From positions 1-64,000 of the forward strand of contig MGSS01000097.1 of the NCBI GenBank assembly GCA_001798595.1: a stretch of DNA of 64,000 nucleotides, given 5' to 3'. The position numbers were made by a program, and so were the translations under genes. Positions 1-8,795 of the stretch are shown in pieces (within the stretch, counting starts at the first letter, position 1; every line of letters starts with the position of its first letter). The notes below the pieces were generated by a model. The model searched no databases, had not been told where the DNA came from, and worked only from the letters and a program-made list of their open reading frames with translations. Origin of the DNA: Deltaproteobacteria bacterium RIFCSPLOWO2_12_FULL_60_19 (GTDB lineage: Bacteria; Desulfobacterota; Binatia; UBA9968).

Positions 1-385
1 TGCTGGCGCCGGGGAGCTGGCTGGCAAGCGATTGGATGGAGGTCCAGAAGGTGCTGCGGGAAAAGTAGGCGATCCCCTGCGCGACCATCAGCTCGAGATA
101 AGTTTCCGCGGAGACGAGCGCGAGCCCGGCGCAAGCCATCAGCAGATAGCAGACCTGAAGCATGCGGCGTTCGCCGAAGCGGTCCGAAAGCGCGCCGCCG
201 AGAAAACGCACCAGAATTTCCGCCAGCGCCGGAAACGCGACGACGCTGCTCACCTTCAGCACCGAAAAACCGAGCGACAGCGCGTAGAGCGGGACCAGCA
301 CCTGTACCATCCCCATGCAGACGTTCCAGAGCACGGCGGTGCCATAAGCGGCAAATAAGCGGAAGCTGGAGTTAGGCGGATTCAT
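1..385 (-). CDS. MFS transporter, N-terminal part (cut by window edge)
   Basis: The reading frame opens at ATG 385 and runs off the left edge, giving about 128 residues. The start of the protein shows two hydrophobic helices, then the sequence GGALSDRFGERR. This matches the major facilitator motif A (GxLxDRxGRR) between helices 2 and 3, and the helix pattern on either side fits an MFS permease. Substrate cannot be judged from this part. A nested inverted repeat (498-586) lies about 110 bases upstream of the start and could belong to the leader. I see no convincing ribosome-binding site. The family call is firm; a specific function is not. Confidence 0.75.
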   Translation of the reverse strand, partial: MNPPNSSFRLFAAYGTAVLWNVCMGMVQVLVPLYALSLGFSVLKVSSVVAFPALAEILVRFLGGALSDRFGERRMLQVCYLLMACAGLALVSAETYLELMVAQGIAYFSRSTFWTSIQSLASQLPGAS

Positions 386-497
386 GCTGCGGTGACGTGA
401 AGACGAAACTCAGAAGTGATATGAGCGGAGACTACTAAGGAAACACTAGCCCGTCAAACAGCAAAGAGATCCCTGGCCCGGATTAGACAAAGTCCTC

Positions 498-586
498 GGG
501 GGCAAGCCTTTCCAGTCGACGGCAATAGGGCTCTGCTTTTTTCGAACCTGCACGGTTGGTGCCGTCGCCTGTCACGGCTTGCCCCC
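498..586. repeat. Nested inverted repeat, possible leader RNA of the MFS gene
   Basis: Outer arms GGGGGCAAGCC (498-508) and GGCTTGCCCCC (576-586) pair over 11 bp. Inside lie CGACGGCA (517-524) and TGCCGTCG (560-567), which pair over 8 bp and are separated from the outer stem by a symmetric 8 x 8 internal loop. The apical loop is about 35 nt. On the minus strand this precedes the MFS gene, so it could be part of its leader; it could also be a mobile hairpin element. I do not recognise a known riboswitch class. Confidence 0.5.
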
Positions 587-643
587 TCAGCCTCCGGCGT
601 ATTGTAGTTTTTCCTTGATCAGAATGTTGAAAAACTCTGCTAT

Positions 644-770
644 CAGACCGGTCAAAAAGGTCCCAGATACAAGGCGCGCGATGGTCCGCGAGCGGAAGCG
701 TGCTTTTCTAGTACGTTGACGCGAAGCGGGCCGAGCGCAACGCAGTAGATGGGCCTTTTTCAACGGTCTG
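644..770 (-). repeat. Dispersed palindromic repeat, family A copy 1
   Basis: A 127-bp element with terminal inverted repeats CAGACCG (644-650) and CGGTCTG (764-770). It is closely similar to 26345-26472. Shared blocks include GAAAAAGGCCCATCTAC, GCGTTGCGCT and GCGCGCCTTGTATCTGGGAC. Read on the minus strand it begins immediately after the prfB stop codon (771-773). It may act as a 3' UTR hairpin or terminator, or it may be a non-autonomous mobile element. Confidence 0.8.
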
Positions 771-1881
771 CTAAGAATCTTCGCCGCCGCTGACTTGCAG
801 GAGATAAGCCTGGATAAAGCGGTCGAGGTCGCCGTCGAGGACGCGGTCGGCGTCGCCCATCTCGATGCCGGTGCGGTGGTCCTTGACCATGCGGTAGGGA
901 TGGAGAACGTACGAGCGGATCTGGCTGCCCCAGGCGATGTCTTTTTTGGTCTTGTGATACACCTCCATCTTTTCCTTTTGCTTCTCGATCTCTAATTCAT
1001 AGAGGCGCGAGCGTAGGATCTTCATCGCCATCGCCCGGTTCTTGTGCTGCGAGCGCTCGTTCTGGCAGGCGACCACGATGTTCGTCGGCAGATGCGTGAT
1101 GCGGACCGCGGAATCGGTCTTGTTGACGTGTTGCCCGCCGGCGCCGCTGGAGCGGTAGGTATCGACGCGCAGGTCGTCCTCGTTGATCTCCACTTTGATC
1201 GTCTCATCGACTTCAGGATAGACGAACACCGAGGCAAAAGAAGTATGGCGGCGCGAGTTGGCGTCGAACGGCGAGATGCGCACCAGGCGATGAATCCCGG
1301 CTTCGGCCTTGAGATAGCCGTAGGCGTAGTCGCCTTCGACGGTGAAGGTCGCGCTCTTGAGTCCCGCCTCTTCGCCGGGCTGATATTCGAGGATCTCTTT
1401 GCGGTAGCCTTTGCGGTCGGCCCACCTGAGGTACATGCGGAGCAGCATCTCCGCCCAGTCCTGCGCTTCGGTGCCGCCGGCGCCGGGATGGAGAGTTACA
1501 ATGGCGTTCCTGCGGTCGTCGGGGCCGCCGAGGATCTGCGCCAGCTCGATCTCGGCCATCCCTTGCGCCACCGCCGCAACCTTGGTCGCGGCTTCGCTCA
1601 GCGCCTCTTCGCTCTTTTCATCCTTGGCGAGAGTAAGAAAAAAACGCGCCTCATCGAGCTCCGTGCGATAGCGCTCCCAGGAATCCAGCACGTTTCTCAG
1701 GCCGGACTGCTCTTTGAGAATCCCTTGCGCCTTTTCTCCGTCGTTCCAGAAATCGGGGCGGTGTGTGATCTGATTCAGCTCTTCGACCCGCTGCTTCTTG
1801 CCTTCCAGGTCAAAGACGCCTCCGGAGAAGCTCGAGCCTCTCTTCCAGGCGGGTGAGTTGGTCTTGGGTTTCTTCGAACAT
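771..1881 (-). CDS. prfB: Peptide chain release factor 2, with programmed +1 frameshift
   Basis: RF2 reads UAA and UGA stops and triggers peptide release. Translation starts at ATG 1881 (MFEETQDQL...) and meets an in-frame TGA at 1812-1810. A +1 shift there joins the main frame, giving about 369 residues. The site has all the RF2 autoregulatory elements: CTT TGA C preceded by the Shine-Dalgarno-like GGAGG with a 3-nt gap, as in E. coli. After the shift the protein shows the tripeptide SPF (about 203-205), which recognises the stop codon, and GGQ (about 248-250), the hydrolysis motif. Low cellular RF2 should favour the shift and raise synthesis. A gene finder would miss the first 23 codons. 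Confidence 0.95.
1810..1824 (-). promoter_or_regulatory. RF2 frameshift site
   Basis: On the minus strand the sequence reads CGGAGG CGT CTT TGA C. The internal SD-like CGGAGG (1824-1819) lies three bases upstream of the slippery CTT codon and TGA (1812-1810). Spacing and slippery codon agree with the classical prfB recoding signal. Confidence 0.93.
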
Positions 1882-1945
1882 AAGCAATCCGATCTCGAAA
1901 AATCCTTACGCTAGATGGAGTTAGTATAGCCCCTCGGACGCCGTT

Positions 1946-2371
1946 TCACAAAGCCCGCGTGATTTTTTTCTCCAGCGCGCGCATGATCTTCGCTTCCTTC
2001 GCGGAGCGCTCGTGGTCGTAGCCCAGGAGGTGGAGAATGCCATGAATCAGCAGCCACTCGACCTCAGCCTCCAGCGTCCTACGGGCTTGCTTGGCTTGAA
2101 TTTCCGCCTGTTCCACCGAGATGATCACATCGCCGAGAAGGCGCGCGTGCAGGCCGGCCGATTCATCGGCGGGAAACGAGAGGACATCCGTGGGCGTCGG
2201 TTTGTTTCGATACTTCCGGTTCAATTCACGAATCTCGTCATTGCCCACCAGGGCGAGGCTCAACTCGGCGTTGTTTTGGCCGACTAGGCGGAGAATTTTC
2301 TGCGCCGTCCGCTTGACATTCGCGGCAGATACCTTTCTGCCTGCGACTCTCTTCAAAACGTCAACGGTCAT
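1946..2371 (-). CDS. ybeY: Endoribonuclease YbeY (rRNA maturation/quality control)
   Basis: A 141-residue zinc-dependent single-strand endoribonuclease involved in 16S rRNA 3' maturation and ribosome quality control. The signature H110-G-I-L-H114-L-L-G-Y-D-H120 provides the three zinc-binding histidines. ATG 2371 is chosen over a TTG six bases upstream because it fits the family start (MTVDVLK). It lies downstream of phoH on the same strand, a very common pairing (phoH-ybeY). Length is normal for the family. Confidence 0.95.
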   Translation of the reverse strand: MTVDVLKRVAGRKVSAANVKRTAQKILRLVGQNNAELSLALVGNDEIRELNRKYRNKPTPTDVLSFPADESAGLHARLLGDVIISVEQAEIQAKQARRTLEAEVEWLLIHGILHLLGYDHERSAKEAKIMRALEKKITRAL

Positions 2372-2417
2372 GAACAAATCAGCGCAGCGTTAAGGACGTG
2401 TCGAAAAAGTACTTTGT

Positions 2418-2505
2418 CATGCTTCGACAGGCTCAGCATGAACGGAAACCGCTCGCTACTATGAAGCCTCAGCCGTTCGCCCTGAGCCTGTCGAAGGGTG
2501 AACGG
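2418..2505. repeat. Inverted repeat of the TTCGACAGGCTCAG type
   Basis: The left arm around CTTCGACAGGCTCAGCATGA (2421-2440) and right arm CGTTCGCCCTGAGCCTGTCG (2474-2493) are imperfect inverted copies separated by about 28 nt. The element sits between the phoH stop and ybeY start. This TTCGACAGGCTCAG core is seen as an intergenic hairpin in many environmental genomes; that is a general recollection, not a search result. Confidence 0.7.
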
Positions 2506-2517
2506 CGGAAGTTTTGG

Positions 2518-3540
2518 TCACTTGGAAGGATCCGAGCGTTCTTTGTCGCCTGGCGCCGCCCTTCTATCATCCCGGTCGTAGGCGGCGATGATATGCTGCA
2601 CCAGGCGATGGCGCGCGACGTCCCGCTCGGTAAAGGTGACGAACCGAATCTCTTCGACGTCTTTCAGAATGCGCCAGGCCTCTTTCAGCCCCGACGGCTT
2701 CCCCGCGGGCAGGTCGATCTGCGTCACGTCGCCGGTGATGACCGCCTTCGAGCCGTAACCCAGTCGGGTGAGAAACATCTTCATCTGCTCCGGCGTGGTG
2801 TTCTGCGCCTCGTCGAGAATGACGAAAGAGTCGTTGAGCGTCCGGCCGCGCATGAAGGCGAGCGGCGCGACTTCGATGGTGCCGCGCTCCACCAGCTTGC
2901 GCGCCCGGTCGAAATCCACCATGTCGTGGAGCGCGTCGTAGAGCGGGCGCAAATAGGGATTGACCTTCTCCGCCAGATCCCCGGGCAGGAAGCCGAGCTT
3001 TTCTCCGGCCTCCACCGCGGGGCGCGTGAGAATGATTCGGACGTAGTTGTCCTTCATCAGCTCCGCCACCGCCATCGCCATCGCCAGGTAGGTCTTGCCG
3101 GTGCCGGCCGGACCGATGCCGAAGACGATGTCATGGCGCCGGATCGCGTCGATGTAGGCCTTTTGCGCCACGCTTTTGGGCGTAATGACGCGCTTGTGAG
3201 AGGAGATGTAGATCGTGTCGAGGAAGATGTCCTGGAGATGGGCGCGGCCGTCTCCGCTCAAGATGCGGATCGCGTAGTCGACGTCGCTGCCGTAGACCGG
3301 GTAGCCTTTTTCCAGCAGGCCGTAGAGCTGCTTCAGCACCTTGGTCGCAAGCTCGACCTCGACGGAATCGCCTTCAATTTCGATCGCCGTGCCGCGCACG
3401 TGGAGCTTCACGTCCAGGCCGCGCTGCACGATCTTTAAGTGCTCGTCGTGCTGCCCGAGCAGGTCGCGGAAATGGCGCGGATCGCCGAAATCGAGACGCG
3501 CTTTGCCGGCGGAGCCCGCGACGTCAACCTTGCGAGTCAT
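2518..3540 (-). CDS. phoH: PhoH-like ATPase
   Basis: A cytoplasmic P-loop ATPase of the PhoH family, 340 residues, thought to act in RNA metabolism with YbeY. Walker A is GPAGTGKT (143-150) and Walker B is FVILDEAQ (239-246), both as in the family. The frame is open far upstream into alaS, but ATG 3540 is preceded by a GAAGGAAGAG ribosome-binding stretch and gives the normal family length, so the longer frame is rejected. It starts 73 bases after the alaS stop and probably shares its transcript. Confidence 0.92.
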   Translation of the reverse strand: MTRKVDVAGSAGKARLDFGDPRHFRDLLGQHDEHLKIVQRGLDVKLHVRGTAIEIEGDSVEVELATKVLKQLYGLLEKGYPVYGSDVDYAIRILSGDGRAHLQDIFLDTIYISSHKRVITPKSVAQKAYIDAIRRHDIVFGIGPAGTGKTYLAMAMAVAELMKDNYVRIILTRPAVEAGEKLGFLPGDLAEKVNPYLRPLYDALHDMVDFDRARKLVERGTIEVAPLAFMRGRTLNDSFVILDEAQNTTPEQMKMFLTRLGYGSKAVITGDVTQIDLPAGKPSGLKEAWRILKDVEEIRFVTFTERDVARHRLVQHIIAAYDRDDRRAAPGDKERSDPSK

Positions 3541-3613
3541 CTCTTCCTTCACTCGCTTTCCCCCATGAGCCAGTGCCCTTGCGTTTTTTCGAGGAGTTTT
3601 GCGGCGTGAATGG

Positions 3614-6253
3614 TCACCGCGCGTTGGTCGATTTGACGATCTGCCACGCTTTATCCACCGCCTCGTCCACCTTCGACGGCTCTTTGCCTCCGGCCTGGGC
3701 AAAGTCCGGCCGGCCTCCTCCGCCTCCGCCGACGATCGGCGCGATCTGCTTGACGATATTTCCCGCATGGTAGCGATTGGTCAGATCGGCCGTGACCGAG
3801 GCGACCATCGTGACGTTGGACTCTCCGGCGCTGACGAGGAAGACCACGCCCGAGCCGATTTTCTCTTTGAGCTGATCCGCGATCTCGCGCAGCTGGCCGG
3901 CGTCGGCCTTTTCCACCTTCGAGATTAGGATGTTCGCCCCGTTGACCTGCTGCTTTTTAGCGAGCAGCTCGGGAATCTGGTTTCTGCCGGCCTGGCCGCG
4001 CAGGCTTTCAATCTCCCGCTCCAGCTCTTTTTGCTGTTGAAGCAGCTTCCTTACTCTTTCTACCGTATCGTCCACGCCCGCCCGGAGTAAGCCACCGATC
4101 TCCTTAAGCCGCTGCTCGTAGGCGCGAATCAGGTCGAGGGCGCCTTCGCCGGTCACCGCCTCCACGCGCCTGACTCCCGCGGCGACGCTCGCCTCGGCCT
4201 GGAGCTTAAAGATACCGATCTCGCCCGAGCGATGGACATGCGTGCCGCCGCAGAGCTCGGTCGAAAAATCGCCGATCTTGACCACCCGCACGCGGTCGCC
4301 GTATTTGTCGCCGAAGAAGGCGAGCGCGCCTTTGCGGACGGCATCGTCATAGCTCGACTCTTCCGTTCTCACCTCGGCGTCGAGGCGAATCCGCTCGTTA
4401 ACCTTCTCCTCGATCGCCGCGAGCTTCTCCTCGGGGACGGCGCTCGTGTGATTGAAATCGAAGCGCAAGTGGTCGGACGCCACCAACGAGCCCGCCTGGC
4501 GTACGTGGCCGCCCAATTCTTCGCGCAGGACTGAATGCAAAATATGCGTCGCCGAGTGGTTGAGCATCGTTCTCCTGCGATGCTTGGGATCGACGACGAG
4601 ACGGACGCGGTCTCCGACCTGGATGCGCCCCTTGACGACCTTGCCGCGATGCACGGTGACCTGCGGCGTAGGATGCTGCGTGTCGAGCACCTCCATTCGA
4701 TCTCCACGCGTCGTTTCGATAACACCACGGTCTCCCACCTGGCCGCCGGACTCGCCGTAAAATGGAGTCTGCTCGGTGATGAGTTCCACCTGAGCGCCTT
4801 CTCCAACTTCCGGTTTGCCCTCTCCGCCGGCGTAAAGCGCGAGCACCGCCGATTCGCCGTCGAGCCGATCGTAGCCGATAAAGCTGATGGCGCGATCGAG
4901 CTGAATGCGCACGCCGCTCGACAAAACCTCCCGCGCCTCTCTCCCCCGGCTGCGCTGCTCTTCCATGAGGCGTTCGAAGCCGGCCTGGTCCACGGAGATT
5001 CCTTCGCCGCGGAGGATGTCCTCCGTCAGATCGACCGGAAAGCCATAGGTATCGTAGAGACGAAAGGCGATCTCTCCCGAGAGGGTTTTCTGCTTCTGTT
5101 TTCTCAGATCGGCTACGGCCTCTTCCAACAATCCCAGCCCTTTTTCCAAAGTCTCGCTGAACCGTTCCTCTTCGGCGCGAATCCCTTCGCGGATTCGTCC
5201 GCCCTCCTGGCGCAGCTCCGGATAGGCGTCGCCCATCAGATCGGCGACGGTGACGGCGATCTTGTAGAGAAAGGGCTCGGTCAGGCCGAGGATGCGGCCA
5301 TGTCGCGCCGCGCGCCTCAGCAGCCTGCGCAGCACATAGCCGCGCCCTTCGTTGCTCGGCGCCACGCCGTCGGCGATCAGGAAACTCACCGCGCGCGAAT
5401 GATCCGCGATGACGCGGAACGAGATGTCGGCTTGAGAATCTGCGCCGTATTTTTTTCCCGCCAGCCCCTCGGCGGCGCGAATCAGGCCGCGCATGAAATC
5501 GACGTCGTAGTTCGAGAGCACTCCCTGCAGGACTGCGGCGATCCGCTCCAGCCCCATCCCGGTGTCGACGTGCTTGGCCGGCAGATCTTCCAGCGTCTTG
5601 TCGTCCCGGCGGTTGTACTGGATAAAAACCAGATTCCACAGTTCGATGAAACGGGCGCAGCCGCTGTTCACTTCACAATGGTGGTCCGGCTCGCTCTGTC
5701 GGTCGCAGGCGCCCGGCCCGCGGTCGAGGTGGATTTCGCTGCACGGCCCGCACGGCCCGGTCTCCCCCATCTCCCAGAAATTGTCCTGTTCGCCGAACCG
5801 CCGGACGCGCTCCGCCGGCAGGCCGCTGATCTTCCGCCAGAGCTTTTCGGCTTCGTCGTCGTCCTTATAAACCGTCGCCCAGAGCTTGTCTTTCGGCAGC
5901 TTCCACTCGCGCGTGAGCAATTCCCACGCCCACATTATCGCTTCCGCTTTGTAATAATCGCCGAACGACCAATTGCCGAGCATCTCGAAAAAGGTGTGGT
6001 GATAGGTGTCGCGCCCGACCGCTTCAAGGTCGTTGTGTTTGCCGCTGATGCGCAGGCACTTCTGCGCGCTGGCGGCGCGCGCGTAGGGCGGCTTCTCCAC
6101 CCCGAGAAAGACGTTCTTAAATTGCACCATCCCGGCGTTGGTGAAGAGCAGCGTTGGGTCCTTCTCGGGCACGAGCGGGGCGCTGCGCACCACGCTGTGA
6201 CCTTGCTGGACGAAGTAGTCCAGAAAAGATTTTCGTACCTCGTTACCGGTCAT
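3614..6253 (-). CDS. alaS: Alanyl-tRNA synthetase
   Basis: A full-length class II synthetase of 879 residues that charges tRNA-Ala. The N-terminal catalytic domain contains the motif-2 region around GRDTYHHTFFEMLGNW. The editing domain carries HSATH (566-570) and CGGTH (668-672), the zinc-binding residues that clear Ser/Gly-tRNA-Ala. The C-terminal DHHA1 part ends with the Gly-rich GGGGGGRPDFAQAGG stretch. ATG 6253 overlaps the stop of the upstream aspartic-protease-like gene in an ATGA arrangement, suggesting coupled translation. Confidence 0.97.
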   Translation of the reverse strand: MTGNEVRKSFLDYFVQQGHSVVRSAPLVPEKDPTLLFTNAGMVQFKNVFLGVEKPPYARAASAQKCLRISGKHNDLEAVGRDTYHHTFFEMLGNWSFGDYYKAEAIMWAWELLTREWKLPKDKLWATVYKDDDEAEKLWRKISGLPAERVRRFGEQDNFWEMGETGPCGPCSEIHLDRGPGACDRQSEPDHHCEVNSGCARFIELWNLVFIQYNRRDDKTLEDLPAKHVDTGMGLERIAAVLQGVLSNYDVDFMRGLIRAAEGLAGKKYGADSQADISFRVIADHSRAVSFLIADGVAPSNEGRGYVLRRLLRRAARHGRILGLTEPFLYKIAVTVADLMGDAYPELRQEGGRIREGIRAEEERFSETLEKGLGLLEEAVADLRKQKQKTLSGEIAFRLYDTYGFPVDLTEDILRGEGISVDQAGFERLMEEQRSRGREAREVLSSGVRIQLDRAISFIGYDRLDGESAVLALYAGGEGKPEVGEGAQVELITEQTPFYGESGGQVGDRGVIETTRGDRMEVLDTQHPTPQVTVHRGKVVKGRIQVGDRVRLVVDPKHRRRTMLNHSATHILHSVLREELGGHVRQAGSLVASDHLRFDFNHTSAVPEEKLAAIEEKVNERIRLDAEVRTEESSYDDAVRKGALAFFGDKYGDRVRVVKIGDFSTELCGGTHVHRSGEIGIFKLQAEASVAAGVRRVEAVTGEGALDLIRAYEQRLKEIGGLLRAGVDDTVERVRKLLQQQKELEREIESLRGQAGRNQIPELLAKKQQVNGANILISKVEKADAGQLREIADQLKEKIGSGVVFLVSAGESNVTMVASVTADLTNRYHAGNIVKQIAPIVGGGGGGRPDFAQAGGKEPSKVDEAVDKAWQIVKSTNAR

Positions 6254-6627
6254 TTTGATAGGGCAACGGGCAGAGGACCTGCCGCAACGAGTTTTTTAAG
6301 TCTTGAGTCAACGATAAGATTCATGCCTTCCAGCGTCCTCGCTCCCAGCAGCGATAGATCGCCCGCCTCTGCGAACACCACCTCGTCGATGGTGAAAGAC
6401 TTGCCCACGCGGATGATAGCGAACCCTACGCTGCGAGTGATCCGCTGGCCGTTGGCCATCACAAACTCGAGGTCTTTTTTCTCCCGCTTGATGGCGAGCT
6501 TTTCAAGGATCGGCTCCGGCACCCAGGTATACTCGCTTCCCGTGTCCACCAAGAGTTTCGGAATCACCGCCGACTTGGCGCGATCGACCGAATTCTCGAT
6601 TCTACATCGTATGTAAAACGTCCCCAT
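6250..6627 (-). CDS. Small retropepsin-like aspartic protease
   Basis: A 125-residue single-domain protein with the aspartic-protease active-site motif LVDTGSEYTWVP and, later, SLLGARTLEG, the usual flap-end LLG block of small clan AA proteases. Such proteins are expected to work as dimers, each giving one Asp. No signal peptide or membrane helix is visible, so it is probably cytoplasmic. Its TGA overlaps the alaS ATG, so the two are likely cotranslated. Substrate is unknown. Family call is good; catalytic activity is an inference. Confidence 0.75.
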   Translation of the reverse strand: MGTFYIRCRIENSVDRAKSAVIPKLLVDTGSEYTWVPEPILEKLAIKREKKDLEFVMANGQRITRSVGFAIIRVGKSFTIDEVVFAEAGDLSLLGARTLEGMNLIVDSRLKKLVAAGPLPVALSK

Positions 6628-6692
6628 ACGGAGTCCCCTTCACCCGCTTGCGTCTCTCACGGAGCTAGCCCTTTCTAATGCTGTATCCCGCG

Positions 6693-7163
6693 TCAGTCAT
6701 CTGCCAAAGGCTGCTTCAAAAGGTCCGCGATCACCGAGTCGCGGTAGCCGCGGCGCTGGAGGAAGGCGACGGCGCGGCGAAAGACTTTCGCGTCCGTCAA
6801 ATCCTTGCCGCGAAATCTTTTCTCCAAGAGCTGCTTTGCCCTCTCTTTTCCCTGCTGCCTGCTAAACGTCTCATCGAGAATTTGAGCGATCAACGATTTG
6901 GCGATCCCCTTTTTCCTGAGTTCCCTTTCGATCCGCAGCGGCCCGTATCCCCGACCTTCGACCCGACTGACGGTCCAGGCGCGGGCGAAATTACCATCGT
7001 TCAGCAACTTGAGCGATACAAGTTTCTTAACCGCGCCGTCGGCCGTCTCGCGTGAGAATCCCAGCTGCGCAAGCTTCCGATGAACCTCGGCCTCGCTGCG
7101 CGCCCGATAACTGAGGAATTTGATTGCCCGGTTGAGCGCCTCCTCTTGGGACTCACCCGTCAC
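6693..7163 (-). CDS. recX: RecX, regulatory protein of RecA
   Basis: A 156-residue helical-repeat protein that binds RecA filaments and inhibits their activity. The N-terminal pattern [18 protein letters not shown] and the repeated three-helix units, including [16 protein letters not shown], are typical. Its GTG start (7163) overlaps the recA TGA by four bases (GTGA), so it is translationally coupled to recA, the most common arrangement for this gene. Confidence 0.93.
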   Translation of the reverse strand: MTGESQEEALNRAIKFLSYRARSEAEVHRKLAQLGFSRETADGAVKKLVSLKLLNDGNFARAWTVSRVEGRGYGPLRIERELRKKGIAKSLIAQILDETFSRQQGKERAKQLLEKRFRGKDLTDAKVFRRAVAFLQRRGYRDSVIADLLKQPLADD

Positions 7164-8206
7164 TTTCCTTTGCTCTTATCCTTTTTCTCCGGCGGAACGG
7201 CCTCGACCGCCGCGCGCTTGATCCCCGCCTTGTCGAGAATCTTCTCCCTGATGTCTTTGGCGATCTCCGGGTGCTGCTTGAGAAACTCCTTTGCGCTGTC
7301 GCGGCCCTGGCCGATCCGGTCGCCATTGAAAGAATACCAGGCGCCGCTCTTCTCCATGATGCCGGCCTCGCTCCCGAGGTCGACCAGCTCGCCTTCGCGC
7401 GAGATCCCCGTCCCGTAGAGAATGTCGAACTCCGCCTCTTTGAACGGCGGGGCCATCTTGTTCTTCACGACTTTGACCCGCGTCCGTCCGCCGACGACGT
7501 TGTCTCCCTCTTTGAGCGCGCCGATCCGGCGGATGTCCATGCGCAGGGAAGCGTAAAATTTAAGCGCGTTGCCTCCGGTCGTTGTCTCCGGATTGCCGAA
7601 CATCACGCCGATTTTCATACGTATCTGGTTGATGAAGATCACGATCGTCTGTGAGCGCGCGATGGTGCCTGTCAGTTTACGCAGGGCTTGAGACATGAGC
7701 CGCGCCTGAAGTCCCATGTGGGCGTCGCCCATCTCACCTTCGATTTCCGCCTTGGGGACGAGCGCGGCGACGGAGTCGATCACCACCACGTCGATGGCGC
7801 CGCTGCGCACCAAGGTCTCGGCGATCTCCAGGGCCTGTTCGCCGTGATCGGGCTGAGAGATCAGCAGGTCGTCGGTTTTGACGCCGAGCTTCTTGGCGTA
7901 ACCGACGTCGAGCGCGTGCTCGGCGTCGATGAAAGCGCCCATCCCGCCCTGGCGCTGAGCCTCGGCGACGATGTGCAGCGCGAGCGTCGTCTTACCGGAG
8001 GCCTCCGGCCCGTAGATCTCCATGACGCGGCCGCGCGGCACGCCGCCGATGCCGAGCGCGATGTCCAGGCCGAGCGAGCCCGTGGAGATGACCGCGATGT
8101 CCTTGATGATTCCGCCCTCGCCCAGCTTCATGATCGCGCCCTTGCCGAACTGTCTTTCGATCTGGCTTACGGCAAGATCGATCGCCTTTTCACGATTCGC
8201 ATCCAT
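7160..8206 (-). CDS. recA: RecA recombinase
   Basis: Binds single-stranded DNA, drives homologous strand exchange and serves as SOS coprotease. 348 residues from ATG 8206. That start is chosen because AAGGAGG lies 9 bases upstream and the family begins MDANREKA; the upstream open frame is rejected. Walker A is GPEASGKT (66-73), and the L1/L2 DNA-binding loop region includes [17 protein letters not shown]. The C-terminus is lysine-rich. It is followed by coupled recX and preceded by thpR and cinA, a common order. Confidence 0.97.
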   Translation of the reverse strand: MDANREKAIDLAVSQIERQFGKGAIMKLGEGGIIKDIAVISTGSLGLDIALGIGGVPRGRVMEIYGPEASGKTTLALHIVAEAQRQGGMGAFIDAEHALDVGYAKKLGVKTDDLLISQPDHGEQALEIAETLVRSGAIDVVVIDSVAALVPKAEIEGEMGDAHMGLQARLMSQALRKLTGTIARSQTIVIFINQIRMKIGVMFGNPETTTGGNALKFYASLRMDIRRIGALKEGDNVVGGRTRVKVVKNKMAPPFKEAEFDILYGTGISREGELVDLGSEAGIMEKSGAWYSFNGDRIGQGRDSAKEFLKQHPEIAKDIREKILDKAGIKRAAVEAVPPEKKDKSKGK

Positions 8207-8225
8207 ACCAACAATCCTCCTTATT

Positions 8226-8795
8226 TCAGCCCGCATTCCCGCCAAGCGGAAAAATCCGCAGCGGCGTGTAAATGGCGCCGTCCGGCTTGAGCACGCTTTG
8301 AAAAAAAATTACTTCGTTCACCGGGGACACGCCGAAGTCGTGGTCCTTCCAGCCTTCAAGTTGTTGCCGAAGCAGATCGGTCCGTCCGTCGAACTCACGC
8401 CAGCGGCCGAGGGTGAGATGCGGCTTGAACTCACGCCGTTCGCGCGCAAACCCGACCGCCTCAAGCCTCTCATCGACGGCCGCCGCCAGAGGCACAAGCC
8501 ACTTACCTTCCAGCCCCACCCATAACACCCTCGGCCTTCTTATATCAGGAAACACCCCCAATCCTCTACATCCAAAAACGAAGCTCTCCCGGCCTCGGGT
8601 CGCCCGCTCCAGCGCGTCTCCGGCCGCCGCGACCCTTTCTTCCGGGATCTCGCCGAGAAACTTGAGCGTCAGATGGAGGCTCTCGTCTTTGACCCAGCGG
8701 ATTCTTTTAAGCGGTTTCTCAAGCCGGGCTTGGGCCTCGCGGATTCTCCGCGTCACCTCGGGATCGATTCGAATGCCGACAAACGCGCGAATCAC
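8226..8795 (-). CDS. thpR: RNA 2',3'-cyclic phosphodiesterase (2H family)
   Basis: A 189-residue member of the 2H phosphoesterase (LigT/ThpR) family, which opens 2',3'-cyclic phosphates on RNA ends. Both catalytic tetrads are seen: HLTLKFLG in the first half and HLTLGRW in the second. A start at GTG 8795 ([11 protein letters not shown]) overlaps the cinA TGA and gives the normal family N-terminus; the open frame further upstream runs into cinA and is not used. It lies between cinA and recA in one apparent operon. Confidence 0.88.
   Translation of the reverse strand: MIRAFVGIRIDPEVTRRIREAQARLEKPLKRIRWVKDESLHLTLKFLGEIPEERVAAAGDALERATRGRESFVFGCRGLGVFPDIRRPRVLWVGLEGKWLVPLAAAVDERLEAVGFARERREFKPHLTLGRWREFDGRTDLLRQQLEGWKDHDFGVSPVNEVIFFQSVLKPDGAIYTPLRIFPLGGNAG

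Larger units (their letters stand above)
386..770. other. Intergenic region with two inverted-repeat elements
   Basis: No gene is seen here. The region holds a nested inverted repeat at 498-586 and a 127-bp dispersed repeat at 644-770 that ends exactly at the prfB stop codon. Both are listed separately. Confidence 0.7.

Noticed and set aside
32..358. 108-codon plus-strand frame at the left edge
   Set aside because: It lies opposite the MFS gene, whose minus-strand translation carries the diagnostic DRFGERR motif.
498..586. tRNA or tmRNA for the GGTTCGAA stretch on the minus strand
   Set aside because: There is a T-loop-like string, but no matching acceptor or T stem can be formed.
2398..3438. 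346-codon open frame opposite phoH
   Set aside because: Shadow of phoH; it starts within the TTCGACAGGCTCAG repeat and has no motif.
4535..6616. Long open frame (about 690 codons) on the plus strand opposite alaS
   Set aside because: It is antisense to a clear, full-length alanyl-tRNA synthetase and has no recognisable domain; GC-rich codon structure explains it.
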